64,000 nt of DNA from G963663315 sp965231905 (GCA_965231905.1 CBDDOO010000002.1:496001-560000), one strand, 5' to 3'; shown: positions 41,377 to 50,650, counted from the first letter of the stretch. Numbers and translations: made by a program. The notes: generated from the sequence alone by a model not told the origin.

Positions 41377-43137
41377 CTATGCACAGTGGCTAGACATAAT
41401 GGCCTCCAGAGGTTGACCGAGGCTTGATATCCGTGCCGGGTCGGCTTGTGGCGATGTTATTCTTGAGGCCTTTGTTGGATTAGATATCCCTTGCTGTTCC
41501 TTTCGCCAATCGTCGGCAAGAATCCACAGGTCGTTTCCCGGGAGACAAAAATACCAATCTCTCCATCCATTTCGTGAAGTTCCAGTTATTTCCCGCGATG
41601 CGTCCGATAACGAATTACAGTGCTTTTCTTCACCATTTACGCTTAAGGCTACCTTCCCGTCCAGAAACTCCCCAAAACACACTTTCTCACCAAACGAGAA
41701 CCTTACTTTCGTTCCGTCTGGTGGTTGAATACGCTTGGAGCCCCGGCGTGGTCTTCTAACATCCAGGTCAGCAGAGGTTGCTCCTGCCTGAGTTCGCCAA
41801 TCGAGAAACTCTTTCGTATCTGCTGGGCTCTTGGGATGACACTCACGATGAACCAATACAGCATTATATATTTCCGTCAGCCCTCCCTGCGCGTATGGTA
41901 CAACGTGATGAATATCGCATTCATCCCAAGATACTCGCCTGCTGCTTCCCTTCATCCGGCACCACTGACAAATTTCCATGTCTCGAAAAAAGACTGTTTG
42001 GCGTTCAATATCTGTAAATGATCGTTTCGTATCCAACTTTCTTGGAGAAAGTAGTTCCAACATTTCTTCGACGAAAAATGCATGTCTCTGCCTGATGCTG
42101 CTCGCGATGTCTGCTTGTGTTTGGGTAAGATGACCATATCGGTAATAGTACCGATTAAGTCCACTCTCTCTGTTGTTTTTCACATTTTCGGCGGCTTGCT
42201 GACGCCGAGATTCGAATTCATGCCATTTCCCTGCCAAATGATGCTCCCAATCACGGGTATATTCCTTCGATAAGTGATTCACTAGCAGGAACAAATGTAT
42301 CAGGTAGTGTCCAACCAGTTTCGGTTTGCCATGAAATGCTTCATACAGTTTTTGACAAACAGACAAAAAATTTTCAGCTTCACTTGTACGATCATCAAAA
42401 TCCACTTGCGAGTGATAAAATTCATCGATATTTGATGATTTTATGTCACAAAATTTATTTTCTTTCTGCACTGTCCAATAAAGCATGAATATTTGTGCAA
42501 CCAACTGACGGCGCCTGCTCTCGCTACTCACTTTTGCAACTTCGGTAAACAATGGATGACCATACCATCGTTCTACACCGCTTTTCCCGCCGGTTGTCAA
42601 AACAAATTCAGTGAAATATCCAGGCCACGAATCGCGTTTGTCCTGAGGGGTAAGCGGCGTACCACCTTGTAGTCGAATGAAAAGATCCCTTATCGAATTT
42701 TCGCTGTCGGTGGTGATTTCATAAACGACAATATTATGATTTTTCAAGTTTTCCTGGAGGGGCTCAGGAAGTTCAGGAAATCTTTTTCCACCCCATGGAC
42801 AAGGGGCGTTTTTCATGAAAGCCGGAAATTTAAATCCTGCCTCATCAGTGGGATTGGGTAACACGAAAGCACCTTCGCTAAAGCTATTTATTGCGTTTAT
42901 TCGTTGTTGTCCATCTACAATGTCAAAGAATATGTTTTTGGAGCGGGTAGCTGTGGTCTTGTGAAAATAGAACGCAGGTATTGAGTACCCTCTGAAAATT
43001 GAATCAATAAACATCTGATTTTGGGAGGCCGTCCAACGTAAACCGCGTTGGTACTCATGATTGACTCTGAGCGATCCTTCCTGTTGATAATCAATAAGGT
43101 CGCCCACAGTCCAGTCAGTTTTAACAGCGATTTGCAT
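41377..43137 (-). CDS. DUF262-HNH-RAMA protein, candidate modification-dependent restriction enzyme
   Basis: A 586-residue protein of three recognisable parts. First is an N-terminal DUF262/ParB-like NTPase (residues about 5-330), with the hallmark DGQQR at 75-79 as in GmrS/GmrSD. Second is an HNH nuclease near residues 385-440, with C-x2-C, His410-His411 and a later C-H pair. Third is a C-terminal beta-rich segment (about 470-540, GKVALSVNGEEKHCNSLSDA then GTSRNGWRDWYF) resembling the RAMA modified-base-associated domain. The combination suggests recognition of modified DNA followed by HNH cleavage, consistent with type IV restriction. ATG 43137 is used; a TTG 42 bp upstream is in frame. AT content rises through this gene. 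Confidence 0.8.
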   Translation of the reverse strand: MQIAVKTDWTVGDLIDYQQEGSLRVNHEYQRGLRWTASQNQMFIDSIFRGYSIPAFYFHKTTATRSKNIFFDIVDGQQRINAINSFSEGAFVLPNPTDEAGFKFPAFMKNAPCPWGGKRFPELPEPLQENLKNHNIVVYEITTDSENSIRDLFIRLQGGTPLTPQDKRDSWPGYFTEFVLTTGGKSGVERWYGHPLFTEVAKVSSESRRRQLVAQIFMLYWTVQKENKFCDIKSSNIDEFYHSQVDFDDRTSEAENFLSVCQKLYEAFHGKPKLVGHYLIHLFLLVNHLSKEYTRDWEHHLAGKWHEFESRRQQAAENVKNNRESGLNRYYYRYGHLTQTQADIASSIRQRHAFFVEEMLELLSPRKLDTKRSFTDIERQTVFFRDMEICQWCRMKGSSRRVSWDECDIHHVVPYAQGGLTEIYNAVLVHRECHPKSPADTKEFLDWRTQAGATSADLDVRRPRRGSKRIQPPDGTKVRFSFGEKVCFGEFLDGKVALSVNGEEKHCNSLSDASREITGTSRNGWRDWYFCLPGNDLWILADDWRKEQQGISNPTKASRITSPQADPARISSLGQPLEAIMSSHCA

Positions 43138-43203
43138 TATATAGTTCTCATTCCAGTCAGTATGGAAGTATGGTATCAACTTCCCTCAAAAATTGTAGCA
43201 TGA

Positions 43204-43998
43204 TTAAATGACTGGACACTGTGAATAACTGCAGTTGGTATTGCGTAATGCAAGAATCAGGTCGGTCGCATCGCCATCCGGGTCCGGCACACTAAAATCA
43301 CATGGGCCGACACCAATGGAAGATCCGACAATATCCATATATTTCTGAAGATTAGAAAAAAACCGACGCATCTCTTCTTCTGTATGCTGACCTAATGAAC
43401 AATTCTCCAGCGCCACCTGCTTGTCCGAATGAGCAATAATCTTGTTTCTTGCGGGAACAATGAGTTCTCTATAGCAGTGTAATTTGTTCGACAGGTTTTT
43501 GATTTCCTCGGTCATAAGTCCAATTTTACAAAGACCGGAATCCAGACTCTGTATCGTCACGTTTTCATTATTACCTCCCTTTTCTTTGTCCGTTAATCTG
43601 CAAATTAACACCCAAGTGTATTGGTGAAGAATCCTGTTCAGGTTGTCGAAAAATTTATGGGATGTGCGCCGCAAGAGTTCGTTGGTCTCATCATCACCAG
43701 AATCATATAACGTGTTGAAAATGTTGTAACACGTTCGCAACCAGACGCACTGTGCCATGATGTGCCCAAAAACCTCGATGTGTTCAATGTGTACTATGCC
43801 GTTCCCGATCAGTTCGTTGAAGTCGTCTTCGGTGAACCCCTTATTGCTGTGGTCAAAGTCCCTGATATAGAAGCAGAACTTTTCGCGAAGTGTGTTACGC
43901 AGTTTCTTCTGTTCTCTGCGATCTGTTTTTCGAAGCTCTCGCAAAATTTCGCGAATGGCATTCGCGTCATCCAGGGAAAATATATTTCTTCCTTTCAT
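43204..43998 (-). CDS. AbiU2-like HEPN protein
   Basis: A 264-residue protein encoded immediately upstream of the nuclease gene on the same strand. The core matches the AbiU2-HEPN pattern: VWLRTCYNIFNTLYDS, then RILHQYTWVLICRLTD, and the R-X5-H motif at Arg184-His190 in VPARNKIIAHSD. The N-terminus is rich in Arg/Lys/Glu (IREILRELRKTDRREQKKLRNTL). HEPN/AbiU2 proteins occur in abortive infection and toxin systems. RNase activity is inferred only. AT-rich base use contrasts with the methylamine genes on both sides, which supports horizontal transfer. Confidence 0.75.
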   Translation of the reverse strand: MKGRNIFSLDDANAIREILRELRKTDRREQKKLRNTLREKFCFYIRDFDHSNKGFTEDDFNELIGNGIVHIEHIEVFGHIMAQCVWLRTCYNIFNTLYDSGDDETNELLRRTSHKFFDNLNRILHQYTWVLICRLTDKEKGGNNENVTIQSLDSGLCKIGLMTEEIKNLSNKLHCYRELIVPARNKIIAHSDKQVALENCSLGQHTEEEMRRFFSNLQKYMDIVGSSIGVGPCDFSVPDPDGDATDLILALRNTNCSYSQCPVI

Positions 43999-44185
43999 TT
44001 CTGTGTTAGTCGGTCTGAATCTCAGTTATTGGATATAATTCATAAGGTGCGTAATCTGCTACAAGCAACCTTGGCTTCACAAAGGTGGCAATAGTGTAGC
44101 AGTAGGGATGGGGCGATTCTATTGGCTTTGGTTGACCGTCGAAGTCAGCAGCCAGTCAGTCTATCCCGCATCTGGATTTATCGGA

Positions 44186-44213
44186 TATAATCGCCTGTTA
44201 CAGACGACAGGCA
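44186..44213 (+). promoter_or_regulatory. -10-like TATAAT and leader hairpin before tdm
   Basis: TATAAT (44186-44191) lies 43 bp before the tdm ATG. Immediately after it, GCCTGT and ACAGGC can pair across an 8-nt loop (about 44194-44213). No convincing -35 at 16-18 bp was seen. The 235-bp space from 43999 to 44234 is otherwise empty. Confidence 0.3.
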
Positions 44214-44234
44214 GTTAGAACCGCTCAACCGTAA

Positions 44235-46604
44235 ATGACGATAGACATTAATTCCATAATACGACTGAGAGAGCCCGGGCTGGGTGAACAATGGTCAGGC
44301 CGGGAACGTTACCTGGTTCGCGGCGGCGCCATAATCGCGGTACCGATGACGCCGGGTGATGATCTGGAGATCGTTGACCCGGAAGGTCGTCAGCCAGCGC
44401 TTGTTTTCGCGTTTGACGATTCCGGCGACAATGTGACGGCCTCTCTCGGGGTCAGGCCCAATACCAGCGCGGTGTCTATCGCCCGGATGCTGGATACCGT
44501 CAATCCGGGCGCCGCGAAAATCCGCCGCAAGCTGCAATCCTTTTCTGTTGATCTGACAGATTGCCGGGCTGCCGAATTATTGTCCGGGGAAACCCCGCCC
44601 GGCGCCAGCGTGAAACTGACCGCGGAGCGCGAACTGGTCTGTCTGGTCTGCGCTGTGGGCGAGGCGATGGCCGTGGACGGCGCGGGTGACCCACCGACCG
44701 ATCTGGTCGGCTATATTACCCGTTCAAACCCCGGTTCCCGGATCGAAAATGATCTGCCGGACCCGCTCGGTGACGAGTTGCAGAGTTTTCGTATTGATGC
44801 CTCGACCGCGCAAAGTTACGAGGTCAGGGCGGGGGAGTACATTCAGATTATTGATGTCGATGGCCGCCAGTGTTCTGATTTTCAGTGCTTCGACAAGGCG
44901 GCGCTGGATCAGGGCAAGACCCGGAACCTGAGCGCCACCACGACCCGTTCGCTGATGGGCAGCGCCTATCCCGGCCCGGGGCTGTATTCGAAGTTTTATG
45001 ATATTGATTTCAAACCGCTGGTGGAAGTTGTGCAGGATACCTGCGGCCGCCACGATAGTTTCGGGGTAGCCTGCACCAGCAAATACTACGATGAAGCTGG
45101 TTATCCCGGACATGTCAACTGTTCGGAAAACTTCAATCGGGCGCTGGCTCCCTGGCCGATTGAGCCGCGGGCGGGATGGCAGGCGATGAATCTGTTCTTC
45201 AATACGTTTTTTGATGATTCATACCTGTATATGTTCGACGATCCCTGGTCGCGACCGGGGGATTATGTATTGATGCAGGCGTTGACGGACCTGGTCTGCG
45301 TTTCGTCCGCCTGTCCCTGTGACATTGACCCGGCCAACGGGTGGATACCGACAGATATTCATGTGCGAACCTATACCGGTGAAAACCTGTTCAAACGCGC
45401 CATCGCATTCAGAAAAACCACCGACGCGGAACCCGAAATGACACAAGAAACCAGCTTTCATAACAGAACCTCCCAACTGACCCGCAATTTCTCGGAATAC
45501 AATGGCTACTGGCTGGCCGATAACTTCACCAATCTCGGCGCGGTTGCGGAGTACTGGGCCTGTCGGGAAAGGGTCATCATGACCGATCTGTCGCCATTGA
45601 GAAAATACGAGGTGACCGGGCCGGACGCCGAAGCGCTGATGCAGACCTGTGTGACCCGGGATGTCCGGAAAATGGCGGACGGGCATGTGATCTATACCGC
45701 GATGTGCTACCCGTCAGGCGGCATGATAGATGACGGTACGGTGTTCAAGCTCCGCAACCATAACTTCCGTTGGGTGGGGGGCAATGATACTTCGGGCCTG
45801 TGGATTCGTGAGCAGGCGACGAAACTGAAACTGCGGGCCTGGGTCAAGGATTCAACCTCCGAGCTTCACAACCTGCAGGTGCAGGGACCGAAAAGCCTGG
45901 AAACGCTGAAGAAATGCGTCTGGACCCGTCCTGATCAGGCCAGCGTCGAAGAACTCGACTGGTTCCGGTTCTCGATTGCCAGAATCGGTGGCGCCAATGG
46001 AGCGCCGATTATCTGTTCACGAACCGGCTATACCGGTGAGCGGGGATACGAGATATTCTGCCATCCCCGCGATGCGGAGGCCGTTTGGGACGCGATCCGG
46101 GAGGCTGGGCAGGAATTCAAAATCGCGCCGCTCGGCCTGGAAGCGCTGGACCTGCTGCGGATTGAGGCGGGTCTGATTTTCGCCGGTTATGAGTTCTGCG
46201 ACCAGACCGATCCGTTTGAAGCGGGCATTGGCTTTACGGTTCCATTGAAATCCAAACAGGATGATTTTATCGGTCGCGAACAGCTTCTGACACGCAAGCA
46301 GAATCCCCGACAAAAACTGGTCGGACTGGACCTGAACGGCCAAGAAGCCGCTGTCAATGGCGATCCGGTGTTTATCGGTCGCGAGCAGGTTGGCGCTATT
46401 ACCAGTGGTATGATTTCCCCTGTCTTGAGGAAAAACATTGCTCTTTGCAGGATGAAAATCATCCATACCGGAACCGGAACCGAGGTGGAAGTCGGCAAGC
46501 TGGACGGACATCAGAAACGGATTCCGGCAACAGTCGTTTCATTCCCTCATTTTGATCCGAAGAAAGAACGGGTGCGGGGAAATTATGGAGGTTGCAATAA
46601 ATGA
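44235..46604 (+). CDS. tdm: Trimethylamine N-oxide demethylase
   Basis: A 789-residue fusion matching Tdm of marine and methylotrophic bacteria. Residues about 170-390 are a DUF1989 domain with the conserved metal-type cysteines (Cys213, Cys270, Cys280, Cys360, Cys362 in VDGRQCSDF, TCGRHDSFGVACTS and CVSSACPCDIDPANGW). Residues about 405-789 are a GcvT aminomethyltransferase-like THF-binding domain. Tdm converts TMAO to dimethylamine and formaldehyde, and the second domain may pass the one-carbon unit to THF. It is directly upstream of a Rieske oxygenase gene (4-bp overlap), with tmm just beyond. The N-terminal ~165 residues resemble the DUF1989 half more weakly. Function follows from the architecture and Tmm context; other GcvT-fused amine demethylases remain possible. 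Confidence 0.85.
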   Translation: MTIDINSIIRLREPGLGEQWSGRERYLVRGGAIIAVPMTPGDDLEIVDPEGRQPALVFAFDDSGDNVTASLGVRPNTSAVSIARMLDTVNPGAAKIRRKLQSFSVDLTDCRAAELLSGETPPGASVKLTAERELVCLVCAVGEAMAVDGAGDPPTDLVGYITRSNPGSRIENDLPDPLGDELQSFRIDASTAQSYEVRAGEYIQIIDVDGRQCSDFQCFDKAALDQGKTRNLSATTTRSLMGSAYPGPGLYSKFYDIDFKPLVEVVQDTCGRHDSFGVACTSKYYDEAGYPGHVNCSENFNRALAPWPIEPRAGWQAMNLFFNTFFDDSYLYMFDDPWSRPGDYVLMQALTDLVCVSSACPCDIDPANGWIPTDIHVRTYTGENLFKRAIAFRKTTDAEPEMTQETSFHNRTSQLTRNFSEYNGYWLADNFTNLGAVAEYWACRERVIMTDLSPLRKYEVTGPDAEALMQTCVTRDVRKMADGHVIYTAMCYPSGGMIDDGTVFKLRNHNFRWVGGNDTSGLWIREQATKLKLRAWVKDSTSELHNLQVQGPKSLETLKKCVWTRPDQASVEELDWFRFSIARIGGANGAPIICSRTGYTGERGYEIFCHPRDAEAVWDAIREAGQEFKIAPLGLEALDLLRIEAGLIFAGYEFCDQTDPFEAGIGFTVPLKSKQDDFIGREQLLTRKQNPRQKLVGLDLNGQEAAVNGDPVFIGREQVGAITSGMISPVLRKNIALCRMKIIHTGTGTEVEVGKLDGHQKRIPATVVSFPHFDPKKERVRGNYGGCNK

Positions 46605-47761
46605 ATAAACCAATTGACGAAAAAATGGCCGTTGTCGCCAAACAGTCCGGGGACCAGAGTTTTTGCGGGGACCCCGGACGATCTTTCACGATGCCGGCCC
46701 GGTTTTACCGGGACGCCGGGGTTTATGAGATGGAAAAGGAGGCCATTTTTTATAATACCTGGCATTATGCGGGGCACTTGAGTCAAGTGCGGGAGGCCGG
46801 GCAATACATTACCACCCGGATTCACGAACAGGACGTGATCATTATCCGCGACAGTTCGGGGGAATTGAGGGCTTTTTATAATGTCTGCCAGCATCGCGGG
46901 CACGAACTTCTCACCGGGCAGGGCAAAACCAACCTGATCGTTTGCCCTTATCACGCTTGGGCTTATGATCTGGATGGTTCATTGAAAAAGGCGAGAAATT
47001 CAGAGAATGTCACCGGCTTCAACAAGTGCGAGTTTGCGCTGAAACCGGTCCGGGTCGAGGTTTTCTGTACGATGGTGTTCATAAATCTGGATTCCGGGGC
47101 TGTTTCGTTGAAGGAACAAACCGGCAGTCTCGAAGATGAAATACGTAAATACTGCCCGAAGATAGATACCCTGACCCTGGCCCGGCGCGACACCTGGACC
47201 GTCGCCAGTAACTGGAAAGCGCTGGTAGACAACTACCTCGAGTGTTATCACTGCGACCCGGCGCATCGGGATTTTGTCGATATGGTCGATATGGACAGCT
47301 ACCGAACGACGACTCGTGGTATCTGGTCCAGCCAGATTTCGTCATCCCCCCGGTCAATGGATAACAGCGCTTTCAAATTTGAAAAGGGTGAAGTGGATAT
47401 GGGTTTTGCCGGCTGGTTTGTGTGGCCCAATTTCACAATTTCTATCTATCCGGGAGAACCCAATCTGGCGGTCATGCAAATCAATGGGGCCGGGCCGGAA
47501 CAGTCTGTTGAATATCTGGACTGGTTTTTGCCTTCATCCACCCCGAGCAGGCAGCAACAGGACGCAATGACGTACCTGAAGGAAGTTCTCCAGCCCGAAG
47601 ATATTGCTTTGTGCGAAAGTGTCCAGCGTGGCTTGAGATCAAAAGGCTATAACCAGGGCCGGTTCATGGTGGACCGGGGACTGACCGAGTTGTCAGAACA
47701 TGCCGTCCACCATTTCCAGAAGATGGTAGTTGAGGCCATTGGCGCCGACCTGGACGACTGA
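46601..47761 (+). CDS. Rieske non-heme iron oxygenase, quaternary-amine-type alpha subunit
   Basis: A 386-residue oxygenase. The Rieske cluster is at Cys96-x-His98 and Cys115-xx-His118 (CQHRGHELLTGQGKTNLIVC). The mononuclear iron region holds NWKALVDNYLECYHCDPAH with His217 and His222, and Glu214 in the position that is Glu in carnitine- and betaine-type enzymes. This relates it to GbcA/CntA-like N-demethylating or hydroxylating oxygenases. Start ATG overlaps the tdm stop by 4 bp and has GGAGG 9 nt upstream, so the pair is translated together. No ferredoxin reductase partner lies in the window. The substrate is unknown. The context favours a methylated amine, such as dimethylamine (no other enzyme for it is visible here) or a TMA-yielding quaternary amine. 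Confidence 0.88.
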   Translation: MNKPIDEKMAVVAKQSGDQSFCGDPGRSFTMPARFYRDAGVYEMEKEAIFYNTWHYAGHLSQVREAGQYITTRIHEQDVIIIRDSSGELRAFYNVCQHRGHELLTGQGKTNLIVCPYHAWAYDLDGSLKKARNSENVTGFNKCEFALKPVRVEVFCTMVFINLDSGAVSLKEQTGSLEDEIRKYCPKIDTLTLARRDTWTVASNWKALVDNYLECYHCDPAHRDFVDMVDMDSYRTTTRGIWSSQISSSPRSMDNSAFKFEKGEVDMGFAGWFVWPNFTISIYPGEPNLAVMQINGAGPEQSVEYLDWFLPSSTPSRQQQDAMTYLKEVLQPEDIALCESVQRGLRSKGYNQGRFMVDRGLTELSEHAVHHFQKMVVEAIGADLDD

Positions 47762-47790
47762 ACCGGGAATTGCCCTGAAGCAGATCCGAC

Positions 47791-49131
47791 TCAAGTTTCC
47801 AGATAACTCTCCAGGGAATCGTCGAGCGCGTCTTTCCACGGAGTATGGTGAGGCGGGGCCATGGTTCCGGTCAACGGGGACCGGTGTCCGTAATTACGGA
47901 ACGTCATGATATTTTTCTTTTTGTTTTTCTTCCATTCATAAAAGGCCTGATCCGAGTCTGCCGTATCGAAGTGCGGGTAATCGGTCATGGCCATCAAATG
48001 CAGCGTATAGTCCCCCTGGTATTTAATCGCGCCGTAATCATCGGCAATGTTGTCCTCGGCTTCGCGCCATTTATCAATATCCGCATGCATTTCGGGTTGT
48101 GACGGGACGGTAAGCCGCCCCAGGATCAGGTCCCGCGCATACCAGGCCTGGGCGTCAAACATGTTGAAGGTATACCATTGATCCTGCATCCCCAGATACA
48201 TCAGTTTCGGGTTGTATTCCCAGACCACGCCGTTGTACAGGTTCACCGGATACAGGCGGTTGTTGGTTTTCAGCCGCAATTCCTCCGCCATGAACGGGAA
48301 GTGGTGCAGGTAGCCGGTGCACAGAATGATGGAATCCACATCGCGGGAGCAGCCATCCTTGAAAGTGGCCGTATTGCCTTTCACCTTTTGCAGCAGGGGA
48401 ACTTCCTGCCAGTTGTCCGGCCAGCCATACCCCATCGGCGCGGTGCGATGAGATACCGTGATGGATTTCGCGCCATACTTCCAGCACTGCGAGCCGATAT
48501 CCTCCGCCGAATAGGAGGCGCCGATAATCAGGATATCCTGATCCTTGAATTCCAGGGCATCCCGGAAATCATGCGCATGCAGGATGCGGCCGGGAAAGGA
48601 ATCAAAGCCATCGAAGTGAGGTACATTGGGAGTTGAGAAATGGCCGGTGGCGACGATTACATAGTCGAATTCTTCGCGGTATTCGTGATCTTTCGCATGA
48701 TCCTGCACGGTGATGGCAAACATCCCGCTCGCGTCATCATAAGTGACGCGCCGGACTGTCGATTTGAATCGAATCAGGTCGCGAACCCCGGCCTTTTTGA
48801 CACGACCCGCGATGTAGTCGAATAAAACAGCGCGCGGCGGATATGAAGCGATGGGTTTGCCGAAATGTTCCTCAAAAGAATAATCAGCAAATTCCAGACC
48901 TTCCTTGGGTCCATTCGACCATAAGTAGCGGTACATACTGCCATGCACGGGTTCTCCGTTCTCATCCAGCCCGGTACGCCAGGTATAGTTCCACAAGCCT
49001 CCCCAGTCGGATTGTTTCTCGAAGCAGACAATTTCCGGAATTTCGGCCCCGATCGAACGGGCTGATGTAAAAGCTCTGAGTCCCGCCAGCCCACTTGGGC
49101 CCGCTCCGATGATGGCAACGCGTTTGGTCAT
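47791..49131 (-). CDS. tmm: Trimethylamine monooxygenase
   Basis: A 446-residue flavin-containing monooxygenase oxidising trimethylamine to TMAO with NADPH and O2. The FAD motif is at residues 5-20 (VAIIGAGPSGLAGLRAF), the FMO signature FPGRILHAHDFRD sits near residue 180, and a second Rossmann motif IGASYSAEDIG follows. The WNYTWRTGLDENGEPVHGSM and YLWSNGPKEGLEFADYSFEE blocks match bacterial Tmm of marine and methylotrophic proteobacteria closely, as does the C-terminal TGTMAPPHHTPWKDALDDSLE. It is convergent with the tdm-Rieske operon, with 29 bp between stops. A GGAG RBS precedes its start. Confidence 0.95.
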   Translation of the reverse strand: MTKRVAIIGAGPSGLAGLRAFTSARSIGAEIPEIVCFEKQSDWGGLWNYTWRTGLDENGEPVHGSMYRYLWSNGPKEGLEFADYSFEEHFGKPIASYPPRAVLFDYIAGRVKKAGVRDLIRFKSTVRRVTYDDASGMFAITVQDHAKDHEYREEFDYVIVATGHFSTPNVPHFDGFDSFPGRILHAHDFRDALEFKDQDILIIGASYSAEDIGSQCWKYGAKSITVSHRTAPMGYGWPDNWQEVPLLQKVKGNTATFKDGCSRDVDSIILCTGYLHHFPFMAEELRLKTNNRLYPVNLYNGVVWEYNPKLMYLGMQDQWYTFNMFDAQAWYARDLILGRLTVPSQPEMHADIDKWREAEDNIADDYGAIKYQGDYTLHLMAMTDYPHFDTADSDQAFYEWKKNKKKNIMTFRNYGHRSPLTGTMAPPHHTPWKDALDDSLESYLET

Positions 49132-49286
49132 GATTTTTCTCCGGCGTTTATTTGGGAAAACAACATTCCACCACTCCAGACCAGCAAATGGATGGTTTGT
49201 CGGAGGTGGTGGAACGACTCCTGAATTTTAGATTGCCGGCCTGCAAATGGCAATAATGGGTGGGCGGGTCAGGTGATGATTGTACT

Positions 49287-49345
49287 GTGGATTCCCGCAT
49301 TCGCGGGAATGACGGGGGAGAGTGCGGGAATGACGGGGGGTGTGG
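49287..49345. repeat. CGTCATTCCCGC-type hairpin repeat
   Basis: GGATTCCCGCATTCGCGGGAATGACGGGGG and a partial second copy (GTGCGGGAATGACGGGGGG) lie in the 268-bp gap after tmm. The same motif appears at 1024-1050 and in decayed form at 2213 and 5318. No gene is seen in 49132-49399. Confidence 0.7.
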
Positions 49346-49399
49346 CAGGCCGGCGCTCCTCAAACAAGCCCGGCTTTGTGATGACGGTTGAGGCGGGTC

Positions 49400-50650
49400 T
49401 TAAAAACTGTAGCTCAGGACCCATTCAATGAAGCTGTCGCGCCGCACGGGATAGAACTGGACATCCTCTTTATCGACATCGAACAGGACAAACATTTCCA
49501 CGCTGGTGGACCACTGGTTGGAGATTCGCCGGTTAAATTCGACCACCAGGGCGCCCGTAGAGTGGTTCCTGTCTTTCAGAACACTGGCGGTCACTGCGGT
49601 ATCCTGAACATCATTGAATGCAAGGCGCGTCGCAAGGAATAAATCGTCCTCGAAAGTATTGGTTGCCCGTTCGCCTCGCTGGTCGTAATTCCATTCACCC
49701 AGCACGCTCAGATCAATATTCGAATCGAAAATGGAATAAAACGCATATTCGGCGCCAATGACGAAACCGGCGTAGTCCTCTTTCTGGTAGAGCAGGTTGC
49801 GGGCGCCGGTGCGATGAATCGCTTCAAGCTTCCATAGCCAGGCCTGATAAGTCGCCTGTGCATCCAGTCCCAACTGACGGATTTGCCCGTAGTGGGGGGT
49901 CAGGGACAGGCTGCCGTCCCGCGGGTCCAGCTTCGGACGATAGACAGGCTCCCTGCTGGTGCCGTCGAACAGACTCACGCCAACGTCGAAGATCCCGAAA
50001 CTTCGGCTGTAGCGGGCTGCCAGGTCCGTATGCCACTCTTTTGCCGGGCTTTCATAGGAGGGATTGTCCTGGTCAATGATAATGGATGAGCGCAGGCGGC
50101 CTCCGTGTCCCGGAAAGGTGCGCTTGCGGTGATGGGGTAGAACGAAAAGCTCCGCGGCGCCCCATTCACCCGACCAGGTGGCATGGGCCATCAGTTGGCC
50201 CAGTTCAACTTCCTCATTCGGGTGGTCAACCAGGTCTGTCTGATTGATGATATCGACCAGGTGGTTCGATTCGACCACCCCCCAGAACACCCGGTCGACA
50301 CCGAGGCGAAGTTCCCATTCACCATCACCGGCATCGCCGAACATCAGGAAATACGCTTCACGAAGATCAATGTGACTGCGGTTGGAGTCGGCGGCGTCAT
50401 AGCGCAAAAAAGGCGTCAGATTGAAGCTCCAGTCGGTTTCGCTCTGGAAATACAGTTCGGGTTCCAGCACGATTCCACCGGCGTGACCGGACTGGCCTGC
50501 ATAAGCGGCACTTTCGGGGTACCATCGACTCTCGATGTTGATGTGCCCGGAAAGGTCAAGCTCAACAGCGCTTGTTTCGGCAGCGCAGGTCGTGGTCAGA
50601 ATCCAGGCGCCGCCGTACAGGGCGCGGCGCAGGGCGGCGCGGCGCGGCAT
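49400..50650 (-). CDS. Outer-membrane beta-barrel protein
   Basis: A 416-residue protein. A signal-like N-terminus (residues 1-28, basic then hydrophobic, ending AAETSAVE) leads to many amphipathic beta strands with alternating aromatic and polar residues and a final aromatic residue (WVLSYSF), as in porin-like barrels. Its start overlaps the stop of the LolA-like gene by 1 base (TGATG). In other bacteria such a barrel plus a LolA-like protein accompany an RND/MMPL lipid exporter, but no such exporter gene is adjacent here. Function is unknown; lipid or hydrophobic cargo export is an inference. Confidence 0.75.
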   Translation of the reverse strand: MPRRAALRRALYGGAWILTTTCAAETSAVELDLSGHINIESRWYPESAAYAGQSGHAGGIVLEPELYFQSETDWSFNLTPFLRYDAADSNRSHIDLREAYFLMFGDAGDGEWELRLGVDRVFWGVVESNHLVDIINQTDLVDHPNEEVELGQLMAHATWSGEWGAAELFVLPHHRKRTFPGHGGRLRSSIIIDQDNPSYESPAKEWHTDLAARYSRSFGIFDVGVSLFDGTSREPVYRPKLDPRDGSLSLTPHYGQIRQLGLDAQATYQAWLWKLEAIHRTGARNLLYQKEDYAGFVIGAEYAFYSIFDSNIDLSVLGEWNYDQRGERATNTFEDDLFLATRLAFNDVQDTAVTASVLKDRNHSTGALVVEFNRRISNQWSTSVEMFVLFDVDKEDVQFYPVRRDSFIEWVLSYSF

